A DNA stretch of 64,000 bases from Asaia bogorensis_B (lineage in GTDB: Bacteria; Pseudomonadota; Alphaproteobacteria; Acetobacterales; Acetobacteraceae). Below the pieces are notes generated by a model that was not told the DNA's origin, searched no databases, and saw only the letters and a list, made by a program, of their open reading frames with translations. The translations under genes and the position numbers were made by a program. Of this stretch, positions 54,704 through 63,014 are shown piece after piece (within the stretch, counting starts at the first letter, position 1; each line of letters begins with the position of its first letter). The stretch lies in assembly GCF_900465315.1 (NCBI RefSeq), contig NZ_UBIX01000013.1; one strand, 5' to 3'.

Positions 54704-56209
54704 ATGTCGGGAAACAAGGCAGCTCCTCCATTTCGCGAACGCTATGGCAATTTCATCGGCGGACAGTGGCGTGAGCCAGTTTCTGGCCAGTATGTCGATA
54801 ATCACTCGCCAGTCGATGGTCGCGTGCTGTGCCAGGTTCCCCATTCCACCCCTGCTGATATCGATATGGCGCTCGATGCCGCCGAGCAGGCGCGTGAGTC
54901 ATGGGGCCGGACCTCGGTGGCTGACCGGGCGCTTCTTCTGCTCAAGGCAGCGGACCGTATGGAGGCCAATCTCGACCTCATTGCCCGTGCCGAAACCTGG
55001 GATAACGGCAAACCGGTGCGTGAGACGCTCAACGCCGATATTCCGCTGGCGATTGACCATTTCCGCTATTTTGCCGGGTGCATTCGGGCGCAGGAAGGCA
55101 GTCTGGGTGAAATCAATGACACCACCGTGGCCTACCATTTTCATGAGCCGCTGGGTGTTGTCGCGCAGATCATTCCCTGGAATTTCCCGATCCTCATGGC
55201 CGCATGGAAGCTGGCGCCTGCGCTTGCCGCGGGTAATTGCGTGGTCATGAAGCCCGCCCAGACGACGCCCGCCAGTATTCTGGTGGTGATGGATATCATT
55301 GGTGATCTGTTTCCGCCGGGCGTGCTCAATATCGTCAATGGCAGTGGGCGCGATGTGGGGGATTACCTCGCCAAAAGCCCACGCATTGCCAAAGTGGCCT
55401 TCACGGGTTCGACCGGCGTGGGCAAGACCATTGCTCATGCCGCGGCAGAAAACCTCATTCCTGCAACGCTCGAACTGGGTGGAAAATCCCCCAATATCTT
55501 CTTTGCCGATGTGATGGATCGTGATGATTCCTATCTCGACAAGGCCATTGAGGGTTTTGCCATGTTCGCGCTCAATCAGGGGCAGATCTGCTCCTGCCCG
55601 AGCCGTGCGCTGGTGCATGAATCCATCTATGAGCGCTTTATGGAGAAAGTGTTGCCGCGCGTGCGAGCCATCAAACAGGGCGACCCGCTCGATCCCGCTA
55701 CCATGATGGGGGCCCAGAACTCGCAGATGCAGCAGGACAAGATCCTGTCCTATATCGATATCGGCAAGGAAGAAGGGGCCGAGCTTCTGACGGGCGGCAA
55801 GGCGGCAAAACTTGGCGGAACGCTTGATGACGGCTTTTACATCGAGCCGACTGTGTTCCGTGGCAATAACAAGATGCGTATTTTCCAGGAGGAGATTTTC
55901 GGCCCCGTTCTGGCGGTGACAACCTTCAAGACCGAGGAAGAAGCCCTGGCCATTGCCAATGACACCGAGTTCGGTCTGGGTGCGGGCGTATGGAGCCGCG
56001 ATGCGAATACCTGTTATCGCATGGGACGCGGGATTCAGGCTGGGCGCGTATGGGTGAATTGCTACCACGCCTATCCCGCCCATGCGGCCTTCGGTGGCTA
56101 CAAGAAATCTGGTATCGGTCGCGAGACGCATAAAATGCTGCTCGACCACTATCAGCAAACCAAGAACCTGCTGGTGAGCTACAGCGAGACGAAACTCGGT
56201 TTCTTCTAA
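54704..56209 (+). CDS. NAD(P)-dependent aldehyde dehydrogenase (AldB/ExaC-like)
   Basis: A 501-residue ALDH oxidising aldehydes to acids, probably acetaldehyde or similar short aldehydes in an acetic acid bacterium. NFIGGQWREP start, IIPWNFPILMAAWKLAPALA cofactor region, FTGSTGVGKTIA, LELGGKSPN (general base Glu), and C296 in NQGQICSCPSR. GGAAAGG precedes ATG 54704. The C-terminal KSGIGRETHKMLLDHYQQTKNL is typical of the AldB group. Confidence 0.93.
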   Translation: MSGNKAAPPFRERYGNFIGGQWREPVSGQYVDNHSPVDGRVLCQVPHSTPADIDMALDAAEQARESWGRTSVADRALLLLKAADRMEANLDLIARAETWDNGKPVRETLNADIPLAIDHFRYFAGCIRAQEGSLGEINDTTVAYHFHEPLGVVAQIIPWNFPILMAAWKLAPALAAGNCVVMKPAQTTPASILVVMDIIGDLFPPGVLNIVNGSGRDVGDYLAKSPRIAKVAFTGSTGVGKTIAHAAAENLIPATLELGGKSPNIFFADVMDRDDSYLDKAIEGFAMFALNQGQICSCPSRALVHESIYERFMEKVLPRVRAIKQGDPLDPATMMGAQNSQMQQDKILSYIDIGKEEGAELLTGGKAAKLGGTLDDGFYIEPTVFRGNNKMRIFQEEIFGPVLAVTTFKTEEEALAIANDTEFGLGAGVWSRDANTCYRMGRGIQAGRVWVNCYHAYPAHAAFGGYKKSGIGRETHKMLLDHYQQTKNLLVSYSETKLGFF

Positions 56210-56219
56210 AACGGAAGGA

Positions 56220-56267
56220 AAGGGGCCGTCGCCCCTTCCCGTGGCACGGGGCGATAAACCCCGTGCC
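56220..56267. terminator. Double hairpin between convergent aldehyde dehydrogenase and peptidase genes
   Basis: AAGGGG-CCGTCG-CCCCTT at 56220-56237 is followed by GGCACGGGG-CGATAAA-CCCCGTGCC at 56243-56267, both perfect. No long U-run. Confidence 0.6.
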
Positions 56268-56275
56268 CGACCGTC

Positions 56276-57775
56276 TTACTTCGACGTATCGTTATAAAAT
56301 GCCGAAACGTCGCGCGTGAGCGCAGCGCGGCTGGCAGGGCGGGTGTAGAGCATATGCCCGCCTTCATAGAGATGTAGCGCAATACGATCGGCGCCGACCG
56401 GGATATGGTCCTTGGTCCAGCGCGTGGTGCCGAACGGGCAGGCCATATCGAAATAGCCATTGGCGATGAAGATATGCAGGCTGGGGTCGAGCGCCAGCAT
56501 CTTGCGCAGGATACCGACCTGATCGGTCAGTTGTGAGCCGGAGCTGGTGAACTTCCAGGCGCCGTTCACTTCCATGCTCAGCAGATCATAGGTGAGGTCG
56601 GTCTTGTAGCCGAGCTCATTGGCGAGATAGCCGCTATAGGCATTGCCATAGGCGCGACCGAAACCGGACAGCGTCATTTCCGGGCTCTGGCCGTTCTCGA
56701 TGCCATCGGCGTACGGGTCAGGGATTGACTGGGTGAAATCGTAGATGCCGTAAAGGCGGCCATCGCGGCTGCGCACGTCATGCGCAAACGGGTTGGGCTC
56801 ACCCATTTCCTTGGTAATGACATCCACCGGCAGGCCGGTGCGGGTGGCAAGATCGGTATAGAATTTCTTCGCGTCATCTCCCTTCGGCGGGGCATTGGCG
56901 ATGGTGGTCAGATACGGCCCGAGCGCATAGTGATAGGCCTCATCCACCGCCTGCGGCGTCAGCTTGCCGGTTTGTGACAGATGCGAGGCGATGAAGGTGG
57001 GCAGCGCCATGGCCGAGGCCATCGGGTTGTTCGTGTTGTCCAGAAACTGCATCTGGATGGCAGGTGAGATCATCACGATGCCATTGACGATAAGGTTCTG
57101 CTGCTGCTGCAACGCATCGGCCACCTGTGCCGAGCGGATGCCGCCATAGCTCTCACCCACCAGATAATGCGGCGAGCCCTGACGTCCGTTTTCGCCCACC
57201 CAGAGCGCAATGGCCTTGGCGAAAGCCTCGCCATCCTTGGTGACGCTATAGAACTGTTCGGCAGCCTTTTTCGGGTCGGTCGGCTGCGAATAACCCGTGC
57301 CCACGGCATCGATGAAAACCATGTCGGTGGCGGGCAGCCAGCTATCCGGGTTGTCGGCCAGATGGGCGCGCGCGCCATCTTCCGGATGATCTGCAGGGAA
57401 TTGCAGCACGCGCGGGCCTGCCGCTCCGAGATTCAGATAGGCTGTGCCTGCGCCGGGACCACCATTGAAGAAGAACGACACCGGGCGCGTTTGGGCATTC
57501 ACCCCGTCCTTCGTATAGGCCACATAAAAGACCTTGGCGGAGGGCTTGCCCTCCTTGTCACGCAGCGTGACCGTGCCCGCATGGGCGGTATAGGCAATGC
57601 TCTGCCCGCCTGCGGTCAGATGATGCTTGGTGATGGAATCCGCTGGCAGCAGCGCCGCCAATCCCTCCTTCGGTGCCTCGCTCTTGGCGGGCTCAGCCGC
57701 GTGGGCGGCGGGAAGAATGGGCAGGGCGAAGCAGGCCGAAGCCAGCAACGCCGCAACAAGAGTCTTGCGCGACAT
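56276..57775 (-). CDS. S10-family serine carboxypeptidase-like protein, exported
   Basis: A 499-residue alpha/beta hydrolase peptidase with a signal peptide (LVAALLASACFALPILPAAHAAE). Catalytic parts: FFFNGGPGAGTAYLNLG for the oxyanion region, nucleophile Ser in LVGESYGGIRS, Asp in IANGYFDMACPFG, and His in LYEGGHMLY. Likely periplasmic; substrates not evident. Converges on the aldehyde dehydrogenase gene. Confidence 0.9.
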   Translation of the reverse strand: MSRKTLVAALLASACFALPILPAAHAAEPAKSEAPKEGLAALLPADSITKHHLTAGGQSIAYTAHAGTVTLRDKEGKPSAKVFYVAYTKDGVNAQTRPVSFFFNGGPGAGTAYLNLGAAGPRVLQFPADHPEDGARAHLADNPDSWLPATDMVFIDAVGTGYSQPTDPKKAAEQFYSVTKDGEAFAKAIALWVGENGRQGSPHYLVGESYGGIRSAQVADALQQQQNLIVNGIVMISPAIQMQFLDNTNNPMASAMALPTFIASHLSQTGKLTPQAVDEAYHYALGPYLTTIANAPPKGDDAKKFYTDLATRTGLPVDVITKEMGEPNPFAHDVRSRDGRLYGIYDFTQSIPDPYADGIENGQSPEMTLSGFGRAYGNAYSGYLANELGYKTDLTYDLLSMEVNGAWKFTSSGSQLTDQVGILRKMLALDPSLHIFIANGYFDMACPFGTTRWTKDHIPVGADRIALHLYEGGHMLYTRPASRAALTRDVSAFYNDTSK

Positions 57776-58190
57776 GCAAAGTCCTTTCGAGTTTGGAACA
57801 GTATAACAATCTCGAAAAGGGGTGCAATGAGGGAAGGAGAGGGATCAGAGCGCTGCCCTGAAACCCGCCAAAGGGCCGTCGCCTTCTGAGACCTGTTGCA
57901 GAGGTTGGTCATCGGGCGGCCTCTTTCGTCACCTTTCCGATATCAGAAACAAACTCTCAAGCATTCATGAATTTAATTTTGCGATGCAGTGCACAAAAAC
58001 CGAATACGTTGGCATTGGTTCGATTTAATGTGAGAGGCGTCCGACTCGTTTGGGAAAGCACTCGGGAAGTGCGACAGAACCATTCTGATCGTGTTGCACT
58101 AAACGCGCATGTTGCCAAATATTCTGCCCATGTGCTTATCTAGGCGACAGAATTGAAAACTTTACTGTCAATGAATGGGTCCTAATTATC
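57776..58190. other. AT-rich gap at the left border of the accessory island
   Basis: No gene recognised. Base composition falls sharply from about 57.95 kb, marking the change from core to acquired DNA. No attachment site or tRNA was found here. Confidence 0.5.
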
Positions 58191-59951
58191 ATGCCGGTAA
58201 CGAAAAATTCTTGGGCAGCAGCGTACAGTGAGCGCCCCGATCTAGTTTCTTTCGGAAGCGCAGGTCTTGCCTTGTTCGCAATGGCACTGAAATTTGGATA
58301 CGACGATCTCGAGACCATTGGGGCAGATGCTGTCGTAGATGGACCGGACGACAAGGGCTGTGATGTCGTTTATATTGATAGGGATCAAAAAATAGCAGTA
58401 GTTGCTCAATCATATAAGTCCGAATCTCCGAAAAAATCGGCACGAGATGGGAAAGCAGCCACACTTAGACAGGCAATATCGTATCTTATAGAAGTTCCGG
58501 CTGCAAAGGTGCCTGAGCGGCTGCAGGCTAGCGCTGGACTGCTTCGATCCGCTCTGGAGGAAGGGGCAATTGATCAGTTATACGTTTGGTTTGTACATAA
58601 TTGCCCCGGAAGCCTAAACGTTCAGCAAGAACTCTCGGCCGTATCTGAAACGGCATTGTCAATAGTTAATTCGCGGTTCCCCGAAACAAAGATCAATATT
58701 ATTGTAGAAGAGCTATCATCTGAGAAATTGGAAAAACTATATACTGAGACAAGCACGCCAATACTTGTAAATGATGTCATTGAGTTCGAATCCGTTCCGG
58801 TGATGCTATTTAAGGAGGGGGATTGGGAATGTATAGTTGCTCCGTTAAAGTTAAAAGTACTACAAGAATTATATAAAAAATATAAGACAGACTTGTTTTC
58901 AGCAAACGTGCGTGATTTTCTTGGTGTAAAATCCGGGGATTCAAACATTAACTATCAAATGCAAAAATCACTCAACGAGAAGCCTTTTAATTTCTTCGTT
59001 TACAATAATGGTTTGACAGTTCTTACTCACAAAATAGCGCAAAGGAAATTAGAGGGGGATAAAGTAAGGATATCCGCCCACGGATTTTCCATTGTCAACG
59101 GGGCTCAGACGACCGGAACAATAGGAACGTCGACATCAACACCTCCTGATGAAGCATTCGTTCTTGTTAGATTTATTTCCACGTCCAGTGAAGAATTGGT
59201 TGGAGATGTCGTCCGCTATAATAATAGTCAAAATGCCGTCACAGCGTCGGATTTCCGTAGCACTGATGTTATCCAAAGGCGTCTAGTTGAAGAGATGCGA
59301 GAAATACCAGATGCAGAATATGATGGAGGGAGAAGAGGAGGAGTATCGGCCGCAATAAAAAGACGCCCTAAGCTCTTGCCTTCGTATTCGGTAGGGCAGG
59401 CGTTAGCAGCCCTGCATGGAAATCCAGCGGTATCTTACAACGAAAAATCAGCTATCTGGTCTAGAGATACGCTGTATGGACGATTTTTTAATGAAAATCT
59501 GACCGCAAGACACATTGTCTTCGCTTATGGCCTTCTAAAAGCAATCGAGAACGAAAAAAGCAGTCTCCGAGCAAAAGACTTATCCGGAAATAATCTTACT
59601 TCAGCAGAGAAAGCAAAGCTATCATTTTACCGAAAGCGAGGATCTGTGTTTCTACTGTCGGCAGCTATTGGCGAGTGTCTCGAAAGCATCACCGATAGGG
59701 TTATTCTCAACAGATTCAATATTAGCTTTTCAAAAGATGTTTCTCCCGAGAGTGCTGCTCAGCTTTGGAAGCCGACAGTCGAAGCATTGTCGGGATTACA
59801 TACTCATCTTGATAAAGCATTTAGTGATGGCCTGAAAAACCAAGAGCGTATTGGCGAAACCTTGAAGGCTTTTTCACAGTTGGTCGCGAGCCTTCAAGGT
59901 CCCTACTCAACATTTTTTGCGAATGTGCGAGATTCTATCGTGCATCTGTAA
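58191..59951 (+). CDS. AIPR-family (abortive infection phage resistance) protein
   Basis: A 586-residue protein of the AIPR type. The core is recognised by DLFSANVRDFLGVKS, FFVYNNGLTVLTHKI, GFSIVNGAQTTGTIG and VRYNNSQNAVTASDF. The N-terminal ~110 residues resemble a PD-(D/E)xK-like nuclease: KGCDVVYIDRDQKIAVVAQSYKS, with D58, Q73 and K76 as candidate site residues; the usual QxK spacing is off by one. Codons are far AT-richer than in the flanking genes, so transfer is likely. It has no partner genes of its own, and defence against phage is inferred from the family. Confidence 0.83.
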   Translation: MPVTKNSWAAAYSERPDLVSFGSAGLALFAMALKFGYDDLETIGADAVVDGPDDKGCDVVYIDRDQKIAVVAQSYKSESPKKSARDGKAATLRQAISYLIEVPAAKVPERLQASAGLLRSALEEGAIDQLYVWFVHNCPGSLNVQQELSAVSETALSIVNSRFPETKINIIVEELSSEKLEKLYTETSTPILVNDVIEFESVPVMLFKEGDWECIVAPLKLKVLQELYKKYKTDLFSANVRDFLGVKSGDSNINYQMQKSLNEKPFNFFVYNNGLTVLTHKIAQRKLEGDKVRISAHGFSIVNGAQTTGTIGTSTSTPPDEAFVLVRFISTSSEELVGDVVRYNNSQNAVTASDFRSTDVIQRRLVEEMREIPDAEYDGGRRGGVSAAIKRRPKLLPSYSVGQALAALHGNPAVSYNEKSAIWSRDTLYGRFFNENLTARHIVFAYGLLKAIENEKSSLRAKDLSGNNLTSAEKAKLSFYRKRGSVFLLSAAIGECLESITDRVILNRFNISFSKDVSPESAAQLWKPTVEALSGLHTHLDKAFSDGLKNQERIGETLKAFSQLVASLQGPYSTFFANVRDSIVHL

Positions 59952-59960
59952 ACATGATAG

Positions 59961-59978
59961 GACAATATTGCCATTGTC
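59961..59978 (+). terminator. Weak hairpin after the AIPR gene
   Basis: GACAAT-ATTGCC-ATTGTC lies nine bases past the stop. The stem is short and no U-run follows, so this is tentative. Confidence 0.35.
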
Positions 59979-60166
59979 TCTAAAAATTTAGGCGATGGCT
60001 ATTTCATCACAATATGAATACATGCTGGATTTTTATAAATTTGGCATTATTATTTCTATACAAAAACACCGCCTCCCTGCTTCAAAATCATTGAGTAGAT
60101 AGGCGGCAGCCGCATTCAATCGTGCATGTAAGGGGGCGGCCTTATGCACAACCGAAGCCGACGTGA

Positions 60167-60963
60167 CTAGGTTTTGTGGACGAACGGTAACCGCGGGATT
60201 GTTGACAAGAGACTGACAAAGCCCAGATATGATTCCCTGGTCTTGTCATATCGGGCGGCGATGCTTCGCCAGTTCTTGAGTTTATCGAACAGGCGCTCGA
60301 CGAGATTGCGCCAGCAGTATCTGGCTCCATCATGAGGGATAGGAGTGCTGTGGTTGTTTTTGGCCGGGATGACCGCCTCGATTTCGGCCTTGGCAAGCTC
60401 CTCGCGAATGACGTCGGCATCGTAACCCTCGTCTGCCAGTAACGCCTCGATCTTGTTAGCGATCGTGGGGCATAGCGGGCTGAAGCCTGGGATATCGTGG
60501 ATCTGTCCCGGCGTCAGGACAAAACCGAGCGGCCGCCCCCTTGCGTCGCATCGGGCGTGTAGTCTGGTGATGAAACCACGATCTGATCGACCGAGCGCCT
60601 CGGTTTCCCGAGACCCTTTTTTATACCGACGGCACGATGATGTGCTTGGGCCATTATGCTTTCGATCATATCAGCGGTGGCATCTCGCTCCACCATTTCA
60701 GCCAGCGTTTCGCGCATCGCGTCGAACACGCCCGTCATCACCCATCGCAGGTAACGTCGGAACACGGTGTTCCATTTACCATAGTCATCATGCCGGTGCC
60801 GCCATTGCGACCCTGTTCGGGCAATCCACATCATGCCCTCGAGATACAGCCGGTTACCTCGTGCAGGGCGGCAGCCACGACCCGTCTCAGGCGTAAGCAG
60901 CGTCCCGATGATTGTCCATACCTCGTCCGAAAGCCCAATTCGCTCGCCCAACGACGCCTCCAA
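60167..60963 (-). CDS. IS5-family transposase made by -1 ribosomal frameshift
   Basis: Frame A (60963 to 60514) reads LSDEVWTIIGTLLTPETGRG, SQWRHRHDDYGKWNTVFRRY and ADMIESIMAQAHHRAVGIKKG. At 60622-60616 lies A AAA AAG in the zero frame, a classic -1 slippery heptamer. Slipping gives GSRETEALGRSDRGFITRL, then LTPGQIHDIPGF, ADEGYDADVIREEL, VIPAKNN and the DDE-closing NLVERLFDKLKNWRSIAARY, ending at TAG 60167-60169. The fused product is about 265 residues, the normal size. The start may be TTG 60963; no ATG fits. The stop codon lies in the TA duplication outside the element. Confidence 0.85.
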
Positions 60964-61017
60964 AAGGTAGCGTTGAGTTGATCACAGACATTACAGTCAA
61001 TCTTTGTCCACAAAACC
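60170..61017 (-). mobile_element. Complete IS5-family insertion sequence with TA target duplication
   Basis: 848 bp bounded by inverted repeats: GGTTTTGTGGACGAA at 60170-60184 and, reversed, GGTTTTGTGGACAAA at 61003-61017 (14 of 15 match). TA flanks each end (60168-60169 and 61018-61019), as in IS5-family groups that target YTAR sites. It carries one transposase in two overlapping frames on the minus strand. It sits between the AIPR gene and the fumC-tail remnant. Confidence 0.88.
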
Positions 61018-61060
61018 TAACGTTCCTCCCTAAGGCAGACGTAAGGCATGCTTGACTTAT

Positions 61061-61400
61061 CGGGATGAAAGGGGCTTCCGCCCCTTTCCGGGGGCGGGGC
61101 AGAGCCGCGCTTTCCCTTATCTTCCCCCTCAAATTCGGTGCCTGCATGGCACGTGTCCACAAGTCGGTCGAACATCGGCCTTGCTGACGGTGTTCAGGGC
61201 TAGGGCGGCCTCTTTCAGCGTACAGTCATGGTCCATGGCGTGATGCGCGACTTTCGACGCCGTGTCATAGCCGATGGTGGGGCGAGGACTGTCACCCGCA
61301 TGACGGATTCCGCCACATAGCGCTCGATGCGGGCGAGGTTCGGCTTGGCGCCTTCGATCAGGAAGGTGCGGAAGTTCTCGCTGCCGTTATGTAGCGGGAC
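61061..61400 (-). pseudogene. Decayed copy of the fumC 3' end and its terminator
   Basis: About 340 bases align, by eye at roughly 85% identity, with 62958-63299, which is the 3' end of fumC and its double hairpin. The copy has small insertions and deletions (an extra T near the stop codon and a lost base near 61280) that break the frame, and the match ends abruptly near 61400. It has the same orientation as fumC, making a direct repeat about 1.9 kb apart. Confidence 0.82.
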
Positions 61401-61480
61401 GCAGATTGGCCCGATTCAGGTACTTCTCGGAAAAGAATGACTTGCCGGTAGTTTTATGGCAAAATGCCCCAAAATAGAAA

Positions 61481-62138
61481 ATGGATCCAGTTATGACAAA
61501 TGGACCTCCTCGCGATTGGAAGCGTGACCTTTTTCACGGCAAAATGGCTTCAACTGGTGGTTCGACTCTTCTCGGGGCCAGCGGCGGGAACAGACAGGAT
61601 CTGACACTTTCTGCTGTAGTGCCACAGTTTCCGACCTATTCTCACGGGACAATGGCAGCTACGGGAAAAATAGGGCGTAACGCGGCGTCTGCTTCTCGCC
61701 ACCCTGTCGAGGTAGCTTCGGGTATCATTATCGGCGGTAAATCCATCGCAACGGAGGATGATGTCGCAAGGCTCGCAGCAGTCATCCAGTCTGAAGCCGG
61801 CGTTTACGGTGCAACAGCACAGGCAATGGTGGGTTGGACTATCGTTAATCGAAAGAAGTCGCACCAGTATGATCGTGTTTCCTCGGTTATCTCCGATCAC
61901 GGACATCGACAGTATGCATCTAATCAACCCGCAACTTCTCAGACCCTCCGGATAGCTCGAGAGATTTTATCAGGCCGTGCCCAAGATATCAGGGGGGGGC
62001 GCGACTTATTTCTATTCGCCGCAGCTTATGCCTAAAGAAAAGGATGCTGACTCCGTGAAGCATGGAAAGGCTATCGAAGGCGGTCTGGAAAGCGTCACAG
62101 GTGTGGTCGATAAAAAAGGTTCCTTTGCAAGAAACTAA
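61481..62138 (+). pseudogene. SleB-like cell wall hydrolase, frameshifted in a G8 tract
   Basis: The frame from ATG 61481 encodes a SleB/hydrolase_2-type domain: VARLAAVIQSEAGVYGATAQ (with the catalytic Glu in QSEAG), MVGWTIVNRKK, then SVISDHGHRQYASN and ILSGRAQDIRGG. A run of eight G at 61992-61999 throws it into an early stop at 62035. Reading one G fewer restores GGATYFYSPQLMPKEKD, a typical SleB-family ending, and runs on to TAA at 62136-62138. So either one base was gained, or expression varies with tract length, or this is a sequencing error. No signal peptide is visible. Confidence 0.7.
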
Positions 62139-62221
62139 CAGCCGTCATGGGTTAACTACTTAGATCATGTTGCGGTCCCAGGTTTAGATGAACGCAATTT
62201 TAAATTTTATCGGGGGAGATA

Positions 62222-62827
62222 GTGCGAATTTTTCTGCAGGTTCTCGCATCATTTCTCTTTGTGGTGGCGCCGGTTGAGTCGATCGCTGCTTCCGCGTGGA
62301 ATCCGATCGACGCTGTGCTGGAATCTCCTACGATTGATGGCGTTGCGATAGCTGCCCGCGAGGCATCGAAGCGGCGATGTGAGTCCGAGGATTGCCGGGC
62401 TCTCATCCTGCTTGATTATCTTACACGTGAGGTCGGTCTTTATGGGGCAGGTACGGCCAATGGGCTCAACAGCTTGTACACGGGAAATCTGCCGATCGTC
62501 GCGGGCAGGAGGCTGGATGCTCATTTGCTTAATCACCCGAAGCTTTATCCCGGGTTATGCGCGTTTGGCGTCAAATTGTTCTCGCAGCTTCATAAGGCGC
62601 AGACGCCTATCACGCCGGGACCCTTTGTTGAGATGTTCCTCGCAGCTACGGATATGGATACGAGAAACGGGGGAATTTGCACCCGGTCTCTATCAGAGGC
62701 GCTACGCGATACGCCTCCAGGGCGGTTAATCCGTGAAAACGCTTATCAAGGCTGTCAGGGTGGCTCCGAAAACCACAAGCGTCCGATAAACGTGTGCAAT
62801 GCAATCAGGGGGGAGTCGCCCCGATGA
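62222..62827 (+). CDS. Secreted protein of unknown function, possible immunity partner
   Basis: 201 residues starting at GTG 62222 with GGGGAGA just upstream. A signal peptide is clear (RIFLQVLASFLFVVAPVESIAASAW). The mature part has several cysteines (RRCESEDCRALILLDYL, LCAFG, GGICTRS, YQGCQGG, NVCNAI), suggesting disulfides in the periplasm. I do not recognise the family. It follows the wall hydrolase on the same strand, the arrangement expected of a periplasmic immunity or inhibitor protein; that role is inference. Confidence 0.65.
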   Translation: MRIFLQVLASFLFVVAPVESIAASAWNPIDAVLESPTIDGVAIAAREASKRRCESEDCRALILLDYLTREVGLYGAGTANGLNSLYTGNLPIVAGRRLDAHLLNHPKLYPGLCAFGVKLFSQLHKAQTPITPGPFVEMFLAATDMDTRNGGICTRSLSEALRDTPPGRLIRENAYQGCQGGSENHKRPINVCNAIRGESPR

Positions 62828-62964
62828 ATGCCAACTGCACAGGGCACGTCGGTCACACGCGTCAGAGGAAACGGATCGGCAGTCGTTAAGGCGTCAGGGC
62901 AGATGCAGGTGATTCGTTTTGTAGTACCCGTTAGCGTCAGCGGAAGGACGGATAAAACGGGATG

Positions 62965-63009
62965 AAAGGGGCTTCTGCCCCTTTCCGGGGAGCGGGGCAG
63001 AGCCCCGCT
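62965..63009 (-). terminator. Double-hairpin terminator of fumC
   Basis: AAAGGGGC-TTCT-GCCCCTTT at 62965-62984 and AGCGGGGC-AGA-GCCCCGCT at 62991-63009, both perfect, begin six bases after the fumC stop on the minus strand. A diverged copy accompanies the fumC remnant at 61067-61113. Confidence 0.75.
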
Positions 63010-63014
63010 TTCCC

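Noticed and set aside
57900..58190. A tRNA or attachment site at the left edge of the island
   Set aside because: Searched by eye for tRNA arm motifs and repeats of the right border; none found.
60142..60420. A separate 92-residue minus-strand protein in the IS
   Set aside because: It is in the wrong frame; the conserved transposase half lies in the neighbouring frame reached by -1 slippage.
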